The translations under genes and the position numbers were made by a program. Source: Bog-473 sp963788585 (GTDB taxonomy: Bacteria > Actinomycetota > Acidimicrobiia > Acidimicrobiales > RAAP-2). From it: DNA of 64,000 bases. The DNA lies in assembly GCA_963788585.1 (NCBI GenBank), contig CAWBHA010000003.1:1984001-2048000 (forward strand), read 5' to 3'. Below the pieces are notes generated by a model. The model saw only the letters and a program-made list of their open reading frames with translations, was not told the DNA's origin and ran no database searches. Position 1 is the first letter of the stretch; each line of letters begins with the position of its first letter. Positions 42,457 through 50,748 of this stretch are shown piece by piece.

Positions 42457-43281
42457 ATGGCCGACGCACCCCTCACCCTCATGGCGGTACACGCCCATCC
42501 CGACGACGAGGCGATCGGGACGGGCGGCATCCTGGCCCGCTATGCGGCGGAGGGCGTGCGCACCGTCTTGGTCACCTGCACCAACGGCGAGTTGGGCGAC
42601 GCACCGGGCGGCCTGAAGCCCGGCGACCCGGGCCACGACGAGAACGTGGTCGTGCCGCTACGCCGACGCGAGCTCGAGGCGAGCTGCGAGGTCCTTGCGG
42701 TGTCGCAGCTGGAGCTGCTCGGCTACCACGATTCGGGCATGGAGGGCTGGCCCCAGAACGACGCGCCGAACGCGTTCTGGCGCACGCCGGTCGACGAGGC
42801 CGCCGCGCGACTGGCCGACCTGATGCGCACCTACGCGCCGCAAGTCGTCGTGACCTACGACGAGAACGGCTTCTACGGCCACCCTGATCACATCCAGGCG
42901 AACCGGGTGACCCGCGCCGCCATCGAAAAATGCGGCATTCCGGCCAAGCTGTACTACACCGCGGTGGCACGCTCGAGGATGCGCGGCTTCCGCGCCACGC
43001 TGGCCGAGCACGGCATCGAGGCCGGGGTGCAGGAGATCGAGGACATGCCCGAGATCGGCACGCCCGACGAGCTCATCACCACGACGATCGACTGCAGCGC
43101 GGTCGCCGGCCGCAAGTACGCGTCGCTGGCGGCGCACGCGAGCCAGAGCGAGAACATCTTCTTCCTGCAGATGGGCGAGGCGCTCTTCGCCACGATGATG
43201 GGCTCGGAGAGCTTCGTGCGGGCCCTCGACTCGACGGACGCGCCGGTACCCGAGGACGATCTCTTCGCCGGGCTGCGCTGA
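42457..43281 (+). CDS. PIG-L/LmbE deacetylase, mycothiol S-conjugate amidase-like
   Basis: 274 aa. MAVHAHPDDEAIGTGG binds zinc (His and Asp pair), and the later GFYGHPDHIQANRVT supplies the third ligand. FFLQMGEALFATMMGSESF near the end resembles Mca. Mca cleaves mycothiol conjugates to release mercapturic acids; the related MshB deacetylates GlcNAc-inositol in mycothiol synthesis. The length (Mca about 290 aa) and NGELGD loop favour Mca, but the assignment between the two is inference. Presence of this enzyme supports an actinobacterial source. Confidence 0.85.
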   Translation: MADAPLTLMAVHAHPDDEAIGTGGILARYAAEGVRTVLVTCTNGELGDAPGGLKPGDPGHDENVVVPLRRRELEASCEVLAVSQLELLGYHDSGMEGWPQNDAPNAFWRTPVDEAAARLADLMRTYAPQVVVTYDENGFYGHPDHIQANRVTRAAIEKCGIPAKLYYTAVARSRMRGFRATLAEHGIEAGVQEIEDMPEIGTPDELITTTIDCSAVAGRKYASLAAHASQSENIFFLQMGEALFATMMGSESFVRALDSTDAPVPEDDLFAGLR

Positions 43282-43379
43282 GCCGGGCGGCCCGGAGCGG
43301 CCGTGCCGAGGCCGACGGCCCGAGCCGGGCCCGCGCCCCACCGGGAGAAGGGAGCGCGGGGCCCGGTCCGGAATGGTCC

Positions 43380-43907
43380 CTACGCCGCAGTCCCGGATCG
43401 AGACGTGCCGTTTTGGGCGCGGGGAGCCGAACGCGTGGCGCACAGCGCCACGGCGGCGAGACAGGAGGCCGCGGCGAGCACCTCGACCGTGAAGGCCTCT
43501 TCGGCGAAGGGGGCAAGCCACGACTCCTTGAAGCCGAAGAGCCCATAGGTGACCGAGACGAGGAACCCCGACAGTGTGGCCAGGGCGAAGCCGAGGCCCA
43601 CCAGGGCGGCCCACAACCGACGCACCACGACCAAGGCCCCGCCGATCACCACACCGGCGAGGGACTGGAGCAGGAAGAGCGGTCCGATCGTGGGGATGGT
43701 GCGGTAGCCGTCGGTCTCGCTCCACAGGTGGAAGTGGATGACGGCGGACCAGACCAGGAGGACGCCTGCGGCGACGAATGCGGTCGTGGCGACCAGGTCG
43801 AGCGGCCGCCGGGACCGGCCAGGACCTCGGAGCAGCATGGCCCGGCGCGTCGGGGCGGCCTCCGTCGGGAGGGACGCCGAGTGGATGCCGGATGCGACCG
43901 TCTGCAC
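43380..43907 (-). CDS. Small membrane protein, four predicted helices
   Basis: About 175 aa from GTG 43907 (ATG 43838 would give 152 aa). After a basic stretch (RGPGRSRRPLDLV) come four hydrophobic helices; VIHFHLWSETDGYRTIPTIGPLFLLQSLAG contains a His/Trp-rich loop of unknown meaning. The C-terminus is Ser/Arg-rich. It resembles small uncharacterised actinobacterial membrane proteins; no family is recognised. It is divergent from the sigma factor, so could be regulated with it. Confidence 0.65.
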   Translation of the reverse strand: MQTVASGIHSASLPTEAAPTRRAMLLRGPGRSRRPLDLVATTAFVAAGVLLVWSAVIHFHLWSETDGYRTIPTIGPLFLLQSLAGVVIGGALVVVRRLWAALVGLGFALATLSGFLVSVTYGLFGFKESWLAPFAEEAFTVEVLAAASCLAAVALCATRSAPRAQNGTSRSGTAA

Positions 43908-43991
43908 GGCGGGGATACGGCCTGGGAGCGGCCGCGGATTGCGCCCAGAACAGGTGAAATCCCGGTGACGGGCCGAGCCGTACACCTGACG

Positions 43992-44582
43992 ATGCGAGAA
44001 TCGGGTGTGGCCGAGGGCGAATTGTCCGACGAGGCCCTGCTGGCCGGCATGGCCATCGGGGAGCAGCCGGCCGCCGTCACCTTCGTCCGGCGCTACCAGC
44101 GCCGCGTCTTCGGCCTGGCCTACTCCATGACCGGCGACGCCGGCGTGTCCGAGGACGTCGCCCAGGAGGCGATGGTCCGGGTGTGGCGGCACGCGCCCGT
44201 GTTCGACCCGAGGCGGGGTTCGGTGGCCTCGTGGGTCCTCACCATCACGCGCAACCTGGCCATTGACGCCCTCCGTCTCCGGCGTGCCGTTCCAACTGAC
44301 CCGGACGACTTCGCAGCCAGCGCCATGCGCAGCAACGAGCACAACCCCGAGGACGCGGTGCGGCGGAGCGACGCACGCCACACCGTGCGGGCCGCGCTCG
44401 AGGTGCTGCCGCCGGAACAGCGCCGCGCCGTGGTCCTCGCTGCCGTCTACGGGAGGACCGCGCTCGAGATCAGCGAGTCCGAAGACATCCCCCTCGGCAC
44501 CGCGAAGACGCGGATCAGGACGGCCCTCATCCGCCTCCGTGCCGCCGTCGAACATGCAGAGGGGGTGAGCGATGAGCGATGA
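43992..44582 (+). CDS. ECF-family RNA polymerase sigma factor
   Basis: About 196 aa from ATG 43992 (GTG 43965 possible). Region 2: FVRRYQRRVFGLAYSMTGDAGVSEDVAQEAMVRVWRHAPVFDPRRGSVASWVLTITRNLAIDALRLRR; region 4: ALEVLPPEQRRAVVLAAVYGRTALEISESEDIPLGTAKTRIRTALIRLR. Both are complete, without extra domains. Its stop lies 11 bp inside the next gene, which encodes a zinc-finger anti-sigma factor, a standard pairing. Autoregulation is likely but no promoter motif was identified. Confidence 0.92.
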   Translation: MRESGVAEGELSDEALLAGMAIGEQPAAVTFVRRYQRRVFGLAYSMTGDAGVSEDVAQEAMVRVWRHAPVFDPRRGSVASWVLTITRNLAIDALRLRRAVPTDPDDFAASAMRSNEHNPEDAVRRSDARHTVRAALEVLPPEQRRAVVLAAVYGRTALEISESEDIPLGTAKTRIRTALIRLRAAVEHAEGVSDER

Positions 44583-45273
44583 CATGCGAGAGCAGGAGTG
44601 CCGGCGGCACGCCGACGATCTGCCCGAGCTTGCGCTCGGCGTGCTGACCGGGCGCGAGCGCGCCGAGGCGCTGTCTCACGTGGAGTCGTGTCCGCGTTGC
44701 GCCGACGAGCTCGAGCAACTGTCGCGGGCGGCCGACACGGTGGTCCAGGCGGCGCCGGACGTCGAGCCGCCGGTGGGCTTCGAGGTACGACTCTTCGAGC
44801 GCATGGGCGTGACCGCAGAGCCGTCGCGCCCACGGCGGCTCCGGAGGATCCGGAGGATCCGGCCGGCCTACTGGGTGCCGGCCACCATCGCGGCTGCCGC
44901 CGCCGCGCTGGTCCTCGGTCTCGTGCTGGGCCTGTCCGGGTCGTCCCCGTCGCCCACCGTGGCGGCGGGCCGGACGCAGTCGAGGGTGTTCGCGGCCGAC
45001 TTGGTGCAGAACGGGAAGACGGTCGGACGCGTCAGCGCCTTCAGCGGCGCAAAGCCGTGGATGTCGATGATGCTGGACGACTCGGCGGCACGCGGGATGG
45101 TCAACTGCGTCGTCGTGACCGACGACGGAATGTCGCACCACGTCGGCACGTTCGTCGCGAGGGAGGGCTACGGGGCCTGGGCGGCTCGCCTCACCGTCGA
45201 GCCCTCGCACATCCGCACCGCGGAGGTCGTGTCGCCCAGCGGGACGGTCCTCGCCTCCGCCGCGCTGGGCTGA
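44572..45273 (+). CDS. Membrane-bound zinc-finger anti-sigma factor
   Basis: 233 aa. The N-terminal ZAS domain has CRRHADDLPELALGVL and HVESCPRCADEL (H-x3-C-x2-C zinc site) plus the upstream Cys/His. A single membrane helix at about 102-124 (YWVPATIAAAAAALVLGLVLGL) separates it from an extracytoplasmic RskA-like domain (FAADLVQNGKTVGRVSAF, MSMMLDD, VTPS-like C-terminus). It should hold the ECF sigma factor at the membrane until an envelope signal releases it. Overlap by 11 bp supports co-expression. Confidence 0.88.
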   Translation: MSDDMREQECRRHADDLPELALGVLTGRERAEALSHVESCPRCADELEQLSRAADTVVQAAPDVEPPVGFEVRLFERMGVTAEPSRPRRLRRIRRIRPAYWVPATIAAAAAALVLGLVLGLSGSSPSPTVAAGRTQSRVFAADLVQNGKTVGRVSAFSGAKPWMSMMLDDSAARGMVNCVVVTDDGMSHHVGTFVAREGYGAWAARLTVEPSHIRTAEVVSPSGTVLASAALG

Positions 45274-45285
45274 CACGCCTCGCGC

Positions 45286-46728
45286 TCAATACCGGTAGGT
45301 GTCTGGCTTGTAGGGCCCCTCGACGGGGACGCCGATGTAGTCGGCTTGGTCCGCAGTGAGCGTCGTGAGTTTCACGCCCAACGCGTCGAGGTGCAGGCGG
45401 GCCACCTTCTCGTCGAGATGCTTCGGCAGGACGTAGACGTCGTTCACGTACTGCCCGGTCTGGGTGAACAGCTCCATCTGCGCCATGGTCTGGTTGGTGA
45501 ACGAGTTCGACATGACGAAGCTCGGGTGCCCGGTCGCGTTGCCCAAGTTCAACAACCGGCCCTCCGAGAGGATGATGACGGCGTGACCGTCGGGGAAGAC
45601 CCACTTGTCGACCTGCGGCTTGATGTTCACCCGCTCGATGCCCTTGATCTTGGCCAGACCGGCCATGTCGATCTCGTTGTCGAAGTGGCCGATGTTCCCC
45701 ACGATGGCCTGGTGCTTCATGCCGGCCATGTGCTCCGCGCGGATGATGTCCTTGTTGCCGGTCGTGGTGATGATGATGTCGGCCTCGGGCAGGATGTCCT
45801 CGAGCGTGGTGACCTGGAACCCCTCCATCGCCGCCTGCAGCGCGCAGATCGGGTCGACCTCGGTCACCACGACGCGGCCGCCCTGGCCGGCCAGCGACTG
45901 CGCACAGCCCTTGCCGACGTCGCCATAGCCGCACACGACGGTGACCTTGCCGCCGATCAGGACGTCGGTGGCGCGGTTGATCCCGTCTACGAGGGAGTGG
46001 CGGCAGCCGTACTTGTTGTCGAACTTGGACTTGGTGACCGAGTCGTTGACGTTGATGGCGGGGAAGAGCAGCTCACCCTTCTTGGCCATATCGACCAGAC
46101 GGTGCACGCCGGTCGTCGTCTCCTCGGTCACGCCCCTGATCCCGTTGGCCACCGACGTCCAGCGTCCCGGGTCCTCGGCCAGGCTGCGCCCCAGCAAGGC
46201 CAGGACGACGGCAAACTCCTCCGACTCGGCGCTGGACGGGTCGGGCACCGAGCCGGCCTTCTCGAACTCCACCCCCTTGTGGACGAGGAGCGTGGCGTCG
46301 CCGCCGTCGTCGAGGATCATGTTGGGGCCGCCCTCACCGGGCCAGAGCAGCGCCTGCTCGGTGCACCACCAGTACTCCTCGAGGGTCTCGCCCTTCCAGG
46401 CGAAGACGGGGACGCCGGCGGGGGCCTCCACTGTGCCCTCGGGCCCGACGGCGACGGCGGCCGCCGCGTGGTCCTGGGTGGAAAAGATGTTGCAGCTGGC
46501 CCAGCGCACGCGGGCGCCCAGGGCGCGCAGCGTCTCGATGAGGACGGCCGTCTGCACGGTCATGTGCAGTGAGCCGGTTATCCGGGCACCCGCCAGCGGT
46601 TGGCTGGCCGCGTATTCGGCCCGCATCGCCATGAGGCCGGGCATCTCGTGCTCGGCGAGCTCGATCTCCTTTCGTCCGAACGAGGCCAGGGACAGGTCGG
46701 CCACCTTGTAGGGCAGGGGGGAAGTCAT
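45286..46728 (-). CDS. ahcY: Adenosylhomocysteinase (S-adenosyl-L-homocysteine hydrolase)
   Basis: 480 aa from ATG 46728, preceded by AAAGGAGCATTC. YKVADLSLASFGRKEIELAEHEMPGLMAMR, SLHMTVQTAVLIETLRALGARVRWASCNIFSTQDHAAAA, the NAD loop VVCGYGDVGKGCAQSL, INVNDSVTKSKFDNKYGCRHSLVDGI and the C-terminal lid VPVEGPYKPDTYRY are all present. The enzyme splits SAH to adenosine and homocysteine, recycling the product of SAM-dependent methylations. Length and sequence are standard. It is convergent with the anti-sigma gene (12 bp apart). Confidence 0.96.
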   Translation of the reverse strand: MTSPLPYKVADLSLASFGRKEIELAEHEMPGLMAMRAEYAASQPLAGARITGSLHMTVQTAVLIETLRALGARVRWASCNIFSTQDHAAAAVAVGPEGTVEAPAGVPVFAWKGETLEEYWWCTEQALLWPGEGGPNMILDDGGDATLLVHKGVEFEKAGSVPDPSSAESEEFAVVLALLGRSLAEDPGRWTSVANGIRGVTEETTTGVHRLVDMAKKGELLFPAINVNDSVTKSKFDNKYGCRHSLVDGINRATDVLIGGKVTVVCGYGDVGKGCAQSLAGQGGRVVVTEVDPICALQAAMEGFQVTTLEDILPEADIIITTTGNKDIIRAEHMAGMKHQAIVGNIGHFDNEIDMAGLAKIKGIERVNIKPQVDKWVFPDGHAVIILSEGRLLNLGNATGHPSFVMSNSFTNQTMAQMELFTQTGQYVNDVYVLPKHLDEKVARLHLDALGVKLTTLTADQADYIGVPVEGPYKPDTYRY

Positions 46729-47034
46729 CTGCGAATGCTCCTTTGGGTCGGATGCACGTACGCGGGCGCGCACGAGAGCGGCGGGCCGGATGGCGGAAGC
46801 GCAACGCACGTGCTCCGACCTCTGTCGGAGGCCTCGAACCCACCACAAGAATAGAGCCTGGAGAGACCGTGGGCACAAACCCCCTCACCTCGTGCTCACG
46901 GAACGATCACGCAGCCGCGCACGGCCTCACGGCCAGTCGGGCCAGGGTGTGGGCTTCAATTAGTCTGTTGGCGCACGCCTCACCCGATGGCGTGCGCCCC
47001 GTACGGATGCGCCGCCGAGCCGGCCTCGGGGCCC
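46729..47034. other. ahcY leader and tRNA-Arg upstream region
   Basis: This 306-bp stretch holds no protein gene. On the ahcY side the reverse strand has a TATTCT hexamer (46848-46853), a possible -10 box, and a 7-bp inverted repeat CTCCGAC/GTCGGAG (46813-46819 with 46824-46830) that would form a hairpin in the mRNA leader about 85-100 nt before the ATG. I could not match it to a known SAH or SAM riboswitch. Confidence 0.5.
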
Positions 47035-47106
47035 GCCCCCGTAGCTCAGGGGATAGAGCATCGGTTTCCTAAACCGTGTGCGAAGGTTCGAATCCTTCCG
47101 GGGGCG
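47035..47106 (+). tRNA. tRNA-Arg, anticodon CCT
   Basis: The 72-nt cloverleaf is clear: acceptor stem GCCCCCG pairs with CGGGGGC (47099-47105), the D arm contains GCTCAGGGGATAGAGC, the anticodon arm ATCGGTTTCCTAAACCG gives loop TTCCTAA with anticodon CCT, and the T arm is GAAGG-TTCGAAT-CCTTC. The discriminator is G and no CCA is encoded. It reads AGG codons. It ends 4 bp before the stop of a convergent glycosyltransferase and marks the border where the polysaccharide region begins. Confidence 0.95.
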
Positions 47107-47109
47107 CTT

Positions 47110-47976
47110 TCATCCGGGTTCCAGCGGTGCCGTCGTCGATGGCGAGAGGTTTCGCTCGTTCAAGGGGCCCACCTGATAGCGAATCCCCAGACGCCCGCGT
47201 GCGCCGTCGTAGAGACCTCGGCCGAGGGCTCCGAGGCATCTGATCCGGTCCCTTTTCTGACGTACGACGGCTCGCACGACCAGCCTGGTGATCTTCTTCG
47301 GGTAGCGGCCGACCCTGTGCATGACGTGAAGGTGGTAGTAGAGCATGTTGCGGGACTCGTAGTAGTACTTCCACGCAGGGATTTCCCCTCCCTGGCGGAT
47401 GGCATCGTGCTGCACGACGGCCTCATCGATGATGTGACGCGGAAACCCTGCCTGGGGGATTCGCCATTCGCAGTACTCGGCGTCCTCGGCCCACCAGAAG
47501 AGTTCCTCCATCGGCAATCCCACCGTCTCCACGATCTCCCTGGCAATGAGGAAGCCACACCACGAGCCCCACTGGCCGACCAGGCCATCGGGCTGCATCG
47601 AGATCGGAAAGACAAACGCCGATGCGGGTGCGTCGCTCGCGGCATCCCACAGACGGCCGAGACACTTCGGCTCCGCGACGATGTCGTCGTCCATCACCCA
47701 GGCGTGGGTGAAGTCATCGGCCAAGAACTCTCGTAGGGCAATCGCCCATCCGCCGGCCGGTCCGCCGTTGATCTCCGACCGGACGACTCGCAACGACCGA
47801 CCAGTCTTCGGGAGCAGTGCCGCGTCCACCGGTGGCTGGCTCGCATTGTCCACCACCAGGACTTCGTCCGGCCCCTCGGCTTGGGCGCCTATGGCAGCGA
47901 GGCAACGTGCCAGGGACTGGGGGGCATTGTGCGTCAGCACGAGCGCCACGATCCGGCGTCCTTGACGCTCTGACAT
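47110..47976 (-). CDS. GT2 family glycosyltransferase
   Basis: 288 aa. IVALVLTHNAPQSLARCLAAIGAQ, VLVVDNASQPP, NGGPAGGWAIAL, HAWVMDDDIVAEP (DxD metal site), FWWAEDAEYCEWRIPQAGF and the late YYYESRNMLYYH are the typical GT2 order as in rhamnosyl/galactofuranosyl (GlfT2-like) enzymes. No membrane helix. AAAGGGGG lies about 12 nt upstream of the ATG. It is likely part of the surface polymer region; donor and acceptor unknown. Confidence 0.87.
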   Translation of the reverse strand: MSERQGRRIVALVLTHNAPQSLARCLAAIGAQAEGPDEVLVVDNASQPPVDAALLPKTGRSLRVVRSEINGGPAGGWAIALREFLADDFTHAWVMDDDIVAEPKCLGRLWDAASDAPASAFVFPISMQPDGLVGQWGSWCGFLIAREIVETVGLPMEELFWWAEDAEYCEWRIPQAGFPRHIIDEAVVQHDAIRQGGEIPAWKYYYESRNMLYYHLHVMHRVGRYPKKITRLVVRAVVRQKRDRIRCLGALGRGLYDGARGRLGIRYQVGPLNERNLSPSTTAPLEPG

Positions 47977-48146
47977 CGTGGAACTGCCCCCTTTTCTTGG
48001 ACGCTGTAGCTCACCCTGGGTAACGAGACGCCCACGGTTCGACCATCGTACCGGGCGAGAGGCGGCGCCCGACGACGCCGGCCGTCCTCAGGACACCGAC
48101 GCCGGCTGTTCTCGCAGCTGACGAGAAGGCTGCCATCGATTCCCGA

Positions 48147-50546
48147 TCAATTGCGGACCGTGACGGTAATGGGGGCGCTCTGCATGCTGTCGCCCTGTGC
48201 GTCATAGCAGACGCTTTGCAGCTCATACGTTCCGTTGGCAACGGTCGCAGTGTTCCAGTGAAAGAGCCAGCCGTCGGGCGTTTTGGTGGCGGTGCCGATG
48301 AATTCTGATCGCAGGGATCCGCCGGTGATGCGAAAGTCGACTCGGGCAACGGGCGAATTGTCCGATGCAGCATTTGCGTCCAGGTAGTAGCTTCCCGATA
48401 CCGTCCTACCCGCAGCGGGTCGCGTCACCTCTGTGAACAGATCAGTCTGCCCCGCGGTTCCCGAGGCCGCGCTTGTCGGCGTATGGAAGAGGGCCTCGGC
48501 AAGGACCCCCCGGAGATACATGGAATAGGTTGCGGTGAGATGCTTCTGGTCGAGGTACACGTCGTAATTTCCGATGAGCGCCGTACAGGTGGAAGAGCAG
48601 AACCAAGGTGTGGTGTCGATGTAACCGGCTCCGGCACTCAGCGCAGCAGCGCGCTCGACTTGCGTGAATGGTGAAACGGCGACCGCACGCGGTGCCGAGC
48701 AGGCCTGCACATCGTCGGTGTGGGCCGCCAAACAGGTCGGTCCCGCCTCGGGAAGCACGGGGATGTTGCCCAGGATGACCTTGCGGGTCTTTGGTGATCT
48801 GATGTCCTTGAGAAGATCCACCATGCCCCTCTTCCATTCGTTCGGGGTGAAGTAGAAGGCGTCTGACTCCTGCGTGACCACCAAGAGCTCCGGCTGAGTC
48901 CGATCTATCCAGCGAATCGCCCATTGGTGCCATTTGGCGCACACCGTGTAGGGCGCACCCGTTGGCCCATAGCCCGGTGGAGTCGGGGGTGTCACCAGCT
49001 CCGCGGGGCAGCTCGGCTTGCCGAGATCGACGAGTTTCCAGTGCGCGTGCGCAGCAATGGAGTTGAGTGCCTCGAGCCACATCAGCGCATGAGAGTCCCC
49101 GAGAACCACCATCTCGCGCGTCGCAGTTCGATCACCGAGGACGCAGATCGGTTCGCTGGACTGTCCAGCCGTCGGGGTGCACCGATCGTTGGGATGCCCC
49201 CCCCAGTCGCTCGCCGCCTGAGCGAGGCCGGGCTCGATCGTGTCGGGGACGGTCGTGATCGACTTGGCTGCGGCGACCTCATGGAGCACGGCTGCCACAT
49301 TGGGTGCGGGGGTGACGGTGGTGACGGCGTTGGAGTCCGATTCGACACTGATCACCAAGGAGAGGACGAGGACGGTCGCGAGCGCTGTCGCGAGACCCGC
49401 GGCGACGGTGGTCCTCGATGGCAGCTTCCAGTGCCGGATGGGGTTCTCGACGAGGCGGTAGGAGGCCATCGAGACCACGATGGCGAGGAGGAGCAACCAG
49501 AGGTTGTCCCAAACGGGGAGGCTGGACGTGCCGGCCTGCTCGGCGGCGATGATGAGGATCGGCCAGTGCCACAGATAGAGCGAGTAGGAGCGCTTGCCGA
49601 ACCATTGGAAGGGCCCGAGCCCGAGCAGCTGCTCGGCGCCCAGGCGGGGTGCGACCACGCCTCCGGCAATGACGAGTGCCGCGCCGAGGACCGGGATGGC
49701 GACGAGCGACCCCGGATACGAGGTCTGGGCGGTGAAGGTGAAGGCGGCGGCCACGATGGCGGCCAGTCCGCTCCAGGTGAGCACCGCCGCGATCGACGCC
49801 GGCATCCGCCTCAGCCAGGGGGTCCCCACGGCGACGAGGGCCCCCAGGGCCAGTTCCCAGGCACGGGTGAACGGAGAGAAGTAGGCCGATGTGGGCTGTG
49901 CCGCGGTCTGCACGATCGAGAACCAGTAGGAGGCGACGATCACCACGACCAAGACGATCGCCATCTTCGCCTGGTGCGACAGACGACCCTTCAGCCTGGC
50001 CATGACCAAGAACAAGGTCGGATAGACGACGTAGAACTGCTCTTCGACCGAGAGCGACCAGAAGTTCTGCAACGGAGAGGGAGGGAGCTTGGCCGTGAAG
50101 TAGTTCGTCCCGACCGCCTCGAAGTGGAAATTGGAGAGGAAGACCGCCGCCCAGCGCCCGTCGTCGGCGACGAGGTTGCCCGACACGAAGCCGAGCGCGA
50201 CGTACGAGGCGGCCACGGTCACCACGATGACCAGCGTTGCCGCAGGCAGGATCCGGCGAACCCGTCGGGCATAGAAGTCGAGGATCGACGTGCGACCCCT
50301 GGCCCGACGCTCCCTCAGCAAGAGCCCGGTGATGACAAAGCCCGAGATCACGAAGAAGACGTCGACGCCGACGAACCCACCGGTCACTCCGGGGATGCCG
50401 GCGTGATAGAAGACCACCAGCAGGACCGCGACCGCGCGAAGACCTTCTACGTCGGGTCGAAAGCGCCGGTCGTCAGGGGCGGTCCCCGCCTCGTTGCCGG
50501 ACGAGAGAAATCGCTCGTCAAGTGCCAACGAGTTCAAGCCGACCAT
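48147..50546 (-). CDS. Acyltransferase-3 / SGNH fusion with C-terminal Ig-like module (copy 1)
   Basis: About 799 aa from ATG 50546. The N-terminal part is an OafA/YrhL-type acyltransferase-3 domain: FRPDVEGLRAVAVLLVVFYHAG (catalytic His), VDVFFVISGFVITGLLL, ARRVRRILPA, SLSVEEQFYVVYP and ten or so helices. Then an SGNH part has GDSHALMW and a late Asp-x-x-His in DQKHLTA. The last ~98 residues (48150-48445) are an Ig-like Big_7-type module (VSGSYYLDANAASDNSP, ARVDFRITGG, TVANGTYELQS). Such enzymes transfer acetyl groups to surface polysaccharides. Its first 450 residues are in a segment identical to copy 2, whereas the SGNH/Ig half is diverged. Confidence 0.88.
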   Translation of the reverse strand: MVGLNSLALDERFLSSGNEAGTAPDDRRFRPDVEGLRAVAVLLVVFYHAGIPGVTGGFVGVDVFFVISGFVITGLLLRERRARGRTSILDFYARRVRRILPAATLVIVVTVAASYVALGFVSGNLVADDGRWAAVFLSNFHFEAVGTNYFTAKLPPSPLQNFWSLSVEEQFYVVYPTLFLVMARLKGRLSHQAKMAIVLVVVIVASYWFSIVQTAAQPTSAYFSPFTRAWELALGALVAVGTPWLRRMPASIAAVLTWSGLAAIVAAAFTFTAQTSYPGSLVAIPVLGAALVIAGGVVAPRLGAEQLLGLGPFQWFGKRSYSLYLWHWPILIIAAEQAGTSSLPVWDNLWLLLLAIVVSMASYRLVENPIRHWKLPSRTTVAAGLATALATVLVLSLVISVESDSNAVTTVTPAPNVAAVLHEVAAAKSITTVPDTIEPGLAQAASDWGGHPNDRCTPTAGQSSEPICVLGDRTATREMVVLGDSHALMWLEALNSIAAHAHWKLVDLGKPSCPAELVTPPTPPGYGPTGAPYTVCAKWHQWAIRWIDRTQPELLVVTQESDAFYFTPNEWKRGMVDLLKDIRSPKTRKVILGNIPVLPEAGPTCLAAHTDDVQACSAPRAVAVSPFTQVERAAALSAGAGYIDTTPWFCSSTCTALIGNYDVYLDQKHLTATYSMYLRGVLAEALFHTPTSAASGTAGQTDLFTEVTRPAAGRTVSGSYYLDANAASDNSPVARVDFRITGGSLRSEFIGTATKTPDGWLFHWNTATVANGTYELQSVCYDAQGDSMQSAPITVTVRN

Positions 50547-50612
50547 CCCCTCCCCGTGAGGGGCAAATCCTAATTGATGGCTCTCGTCCGGAGGGATCGC
50601 CAGAGCGTTGAC
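49198..50612. repeat. 1415-bp direct repeat, copy 1 (partner 60067-61481)
   Basis: The segment matches 60067-61481 in the same orientation with an offset of 10869. Predicted products in all reading frames through it are the same in both copies, so I see no difference. It spans the whole membrane domain of the acyltransferase plus 66 bp upstream of the ATG. It ends at 49197 in a C8 tract (C7 in the partner) and at 50612 in GTTGAC. Confidence 0.92.
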
Positions 50613-50748
50613 CTCATCGGCTCTTCGTGGAGAACGTGCGCTCAGGGATTTGACCGGACGCAGAGTTCGGGAGCGACCGACGTGTCCGCCGGCGCAGTCA
50701 GGTCGGCGAGTGTCAGCGCAAGCCCCAGGCCACGAGTTGCGTGCGCCG

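Noticed and set aside
43282..43379. Rho-independent terminator between the LmbE-like gene and the small membrane protein gene
   Set aside because: GC-rich inverted segments exist, but no T-run follows on either strand.
46729..46900. SAH riboswitch upstream of ahcY
   Set aside because: The hairpin lacks the conserved SAH-riboswitch core as I know it; kept only as an unexplained hairpin.
47085..47110. attL/attR duplication of the tRNA-Arg 3' end
   Set aside because: No second copy of the T-arm/acceptor sequence was found within the window.
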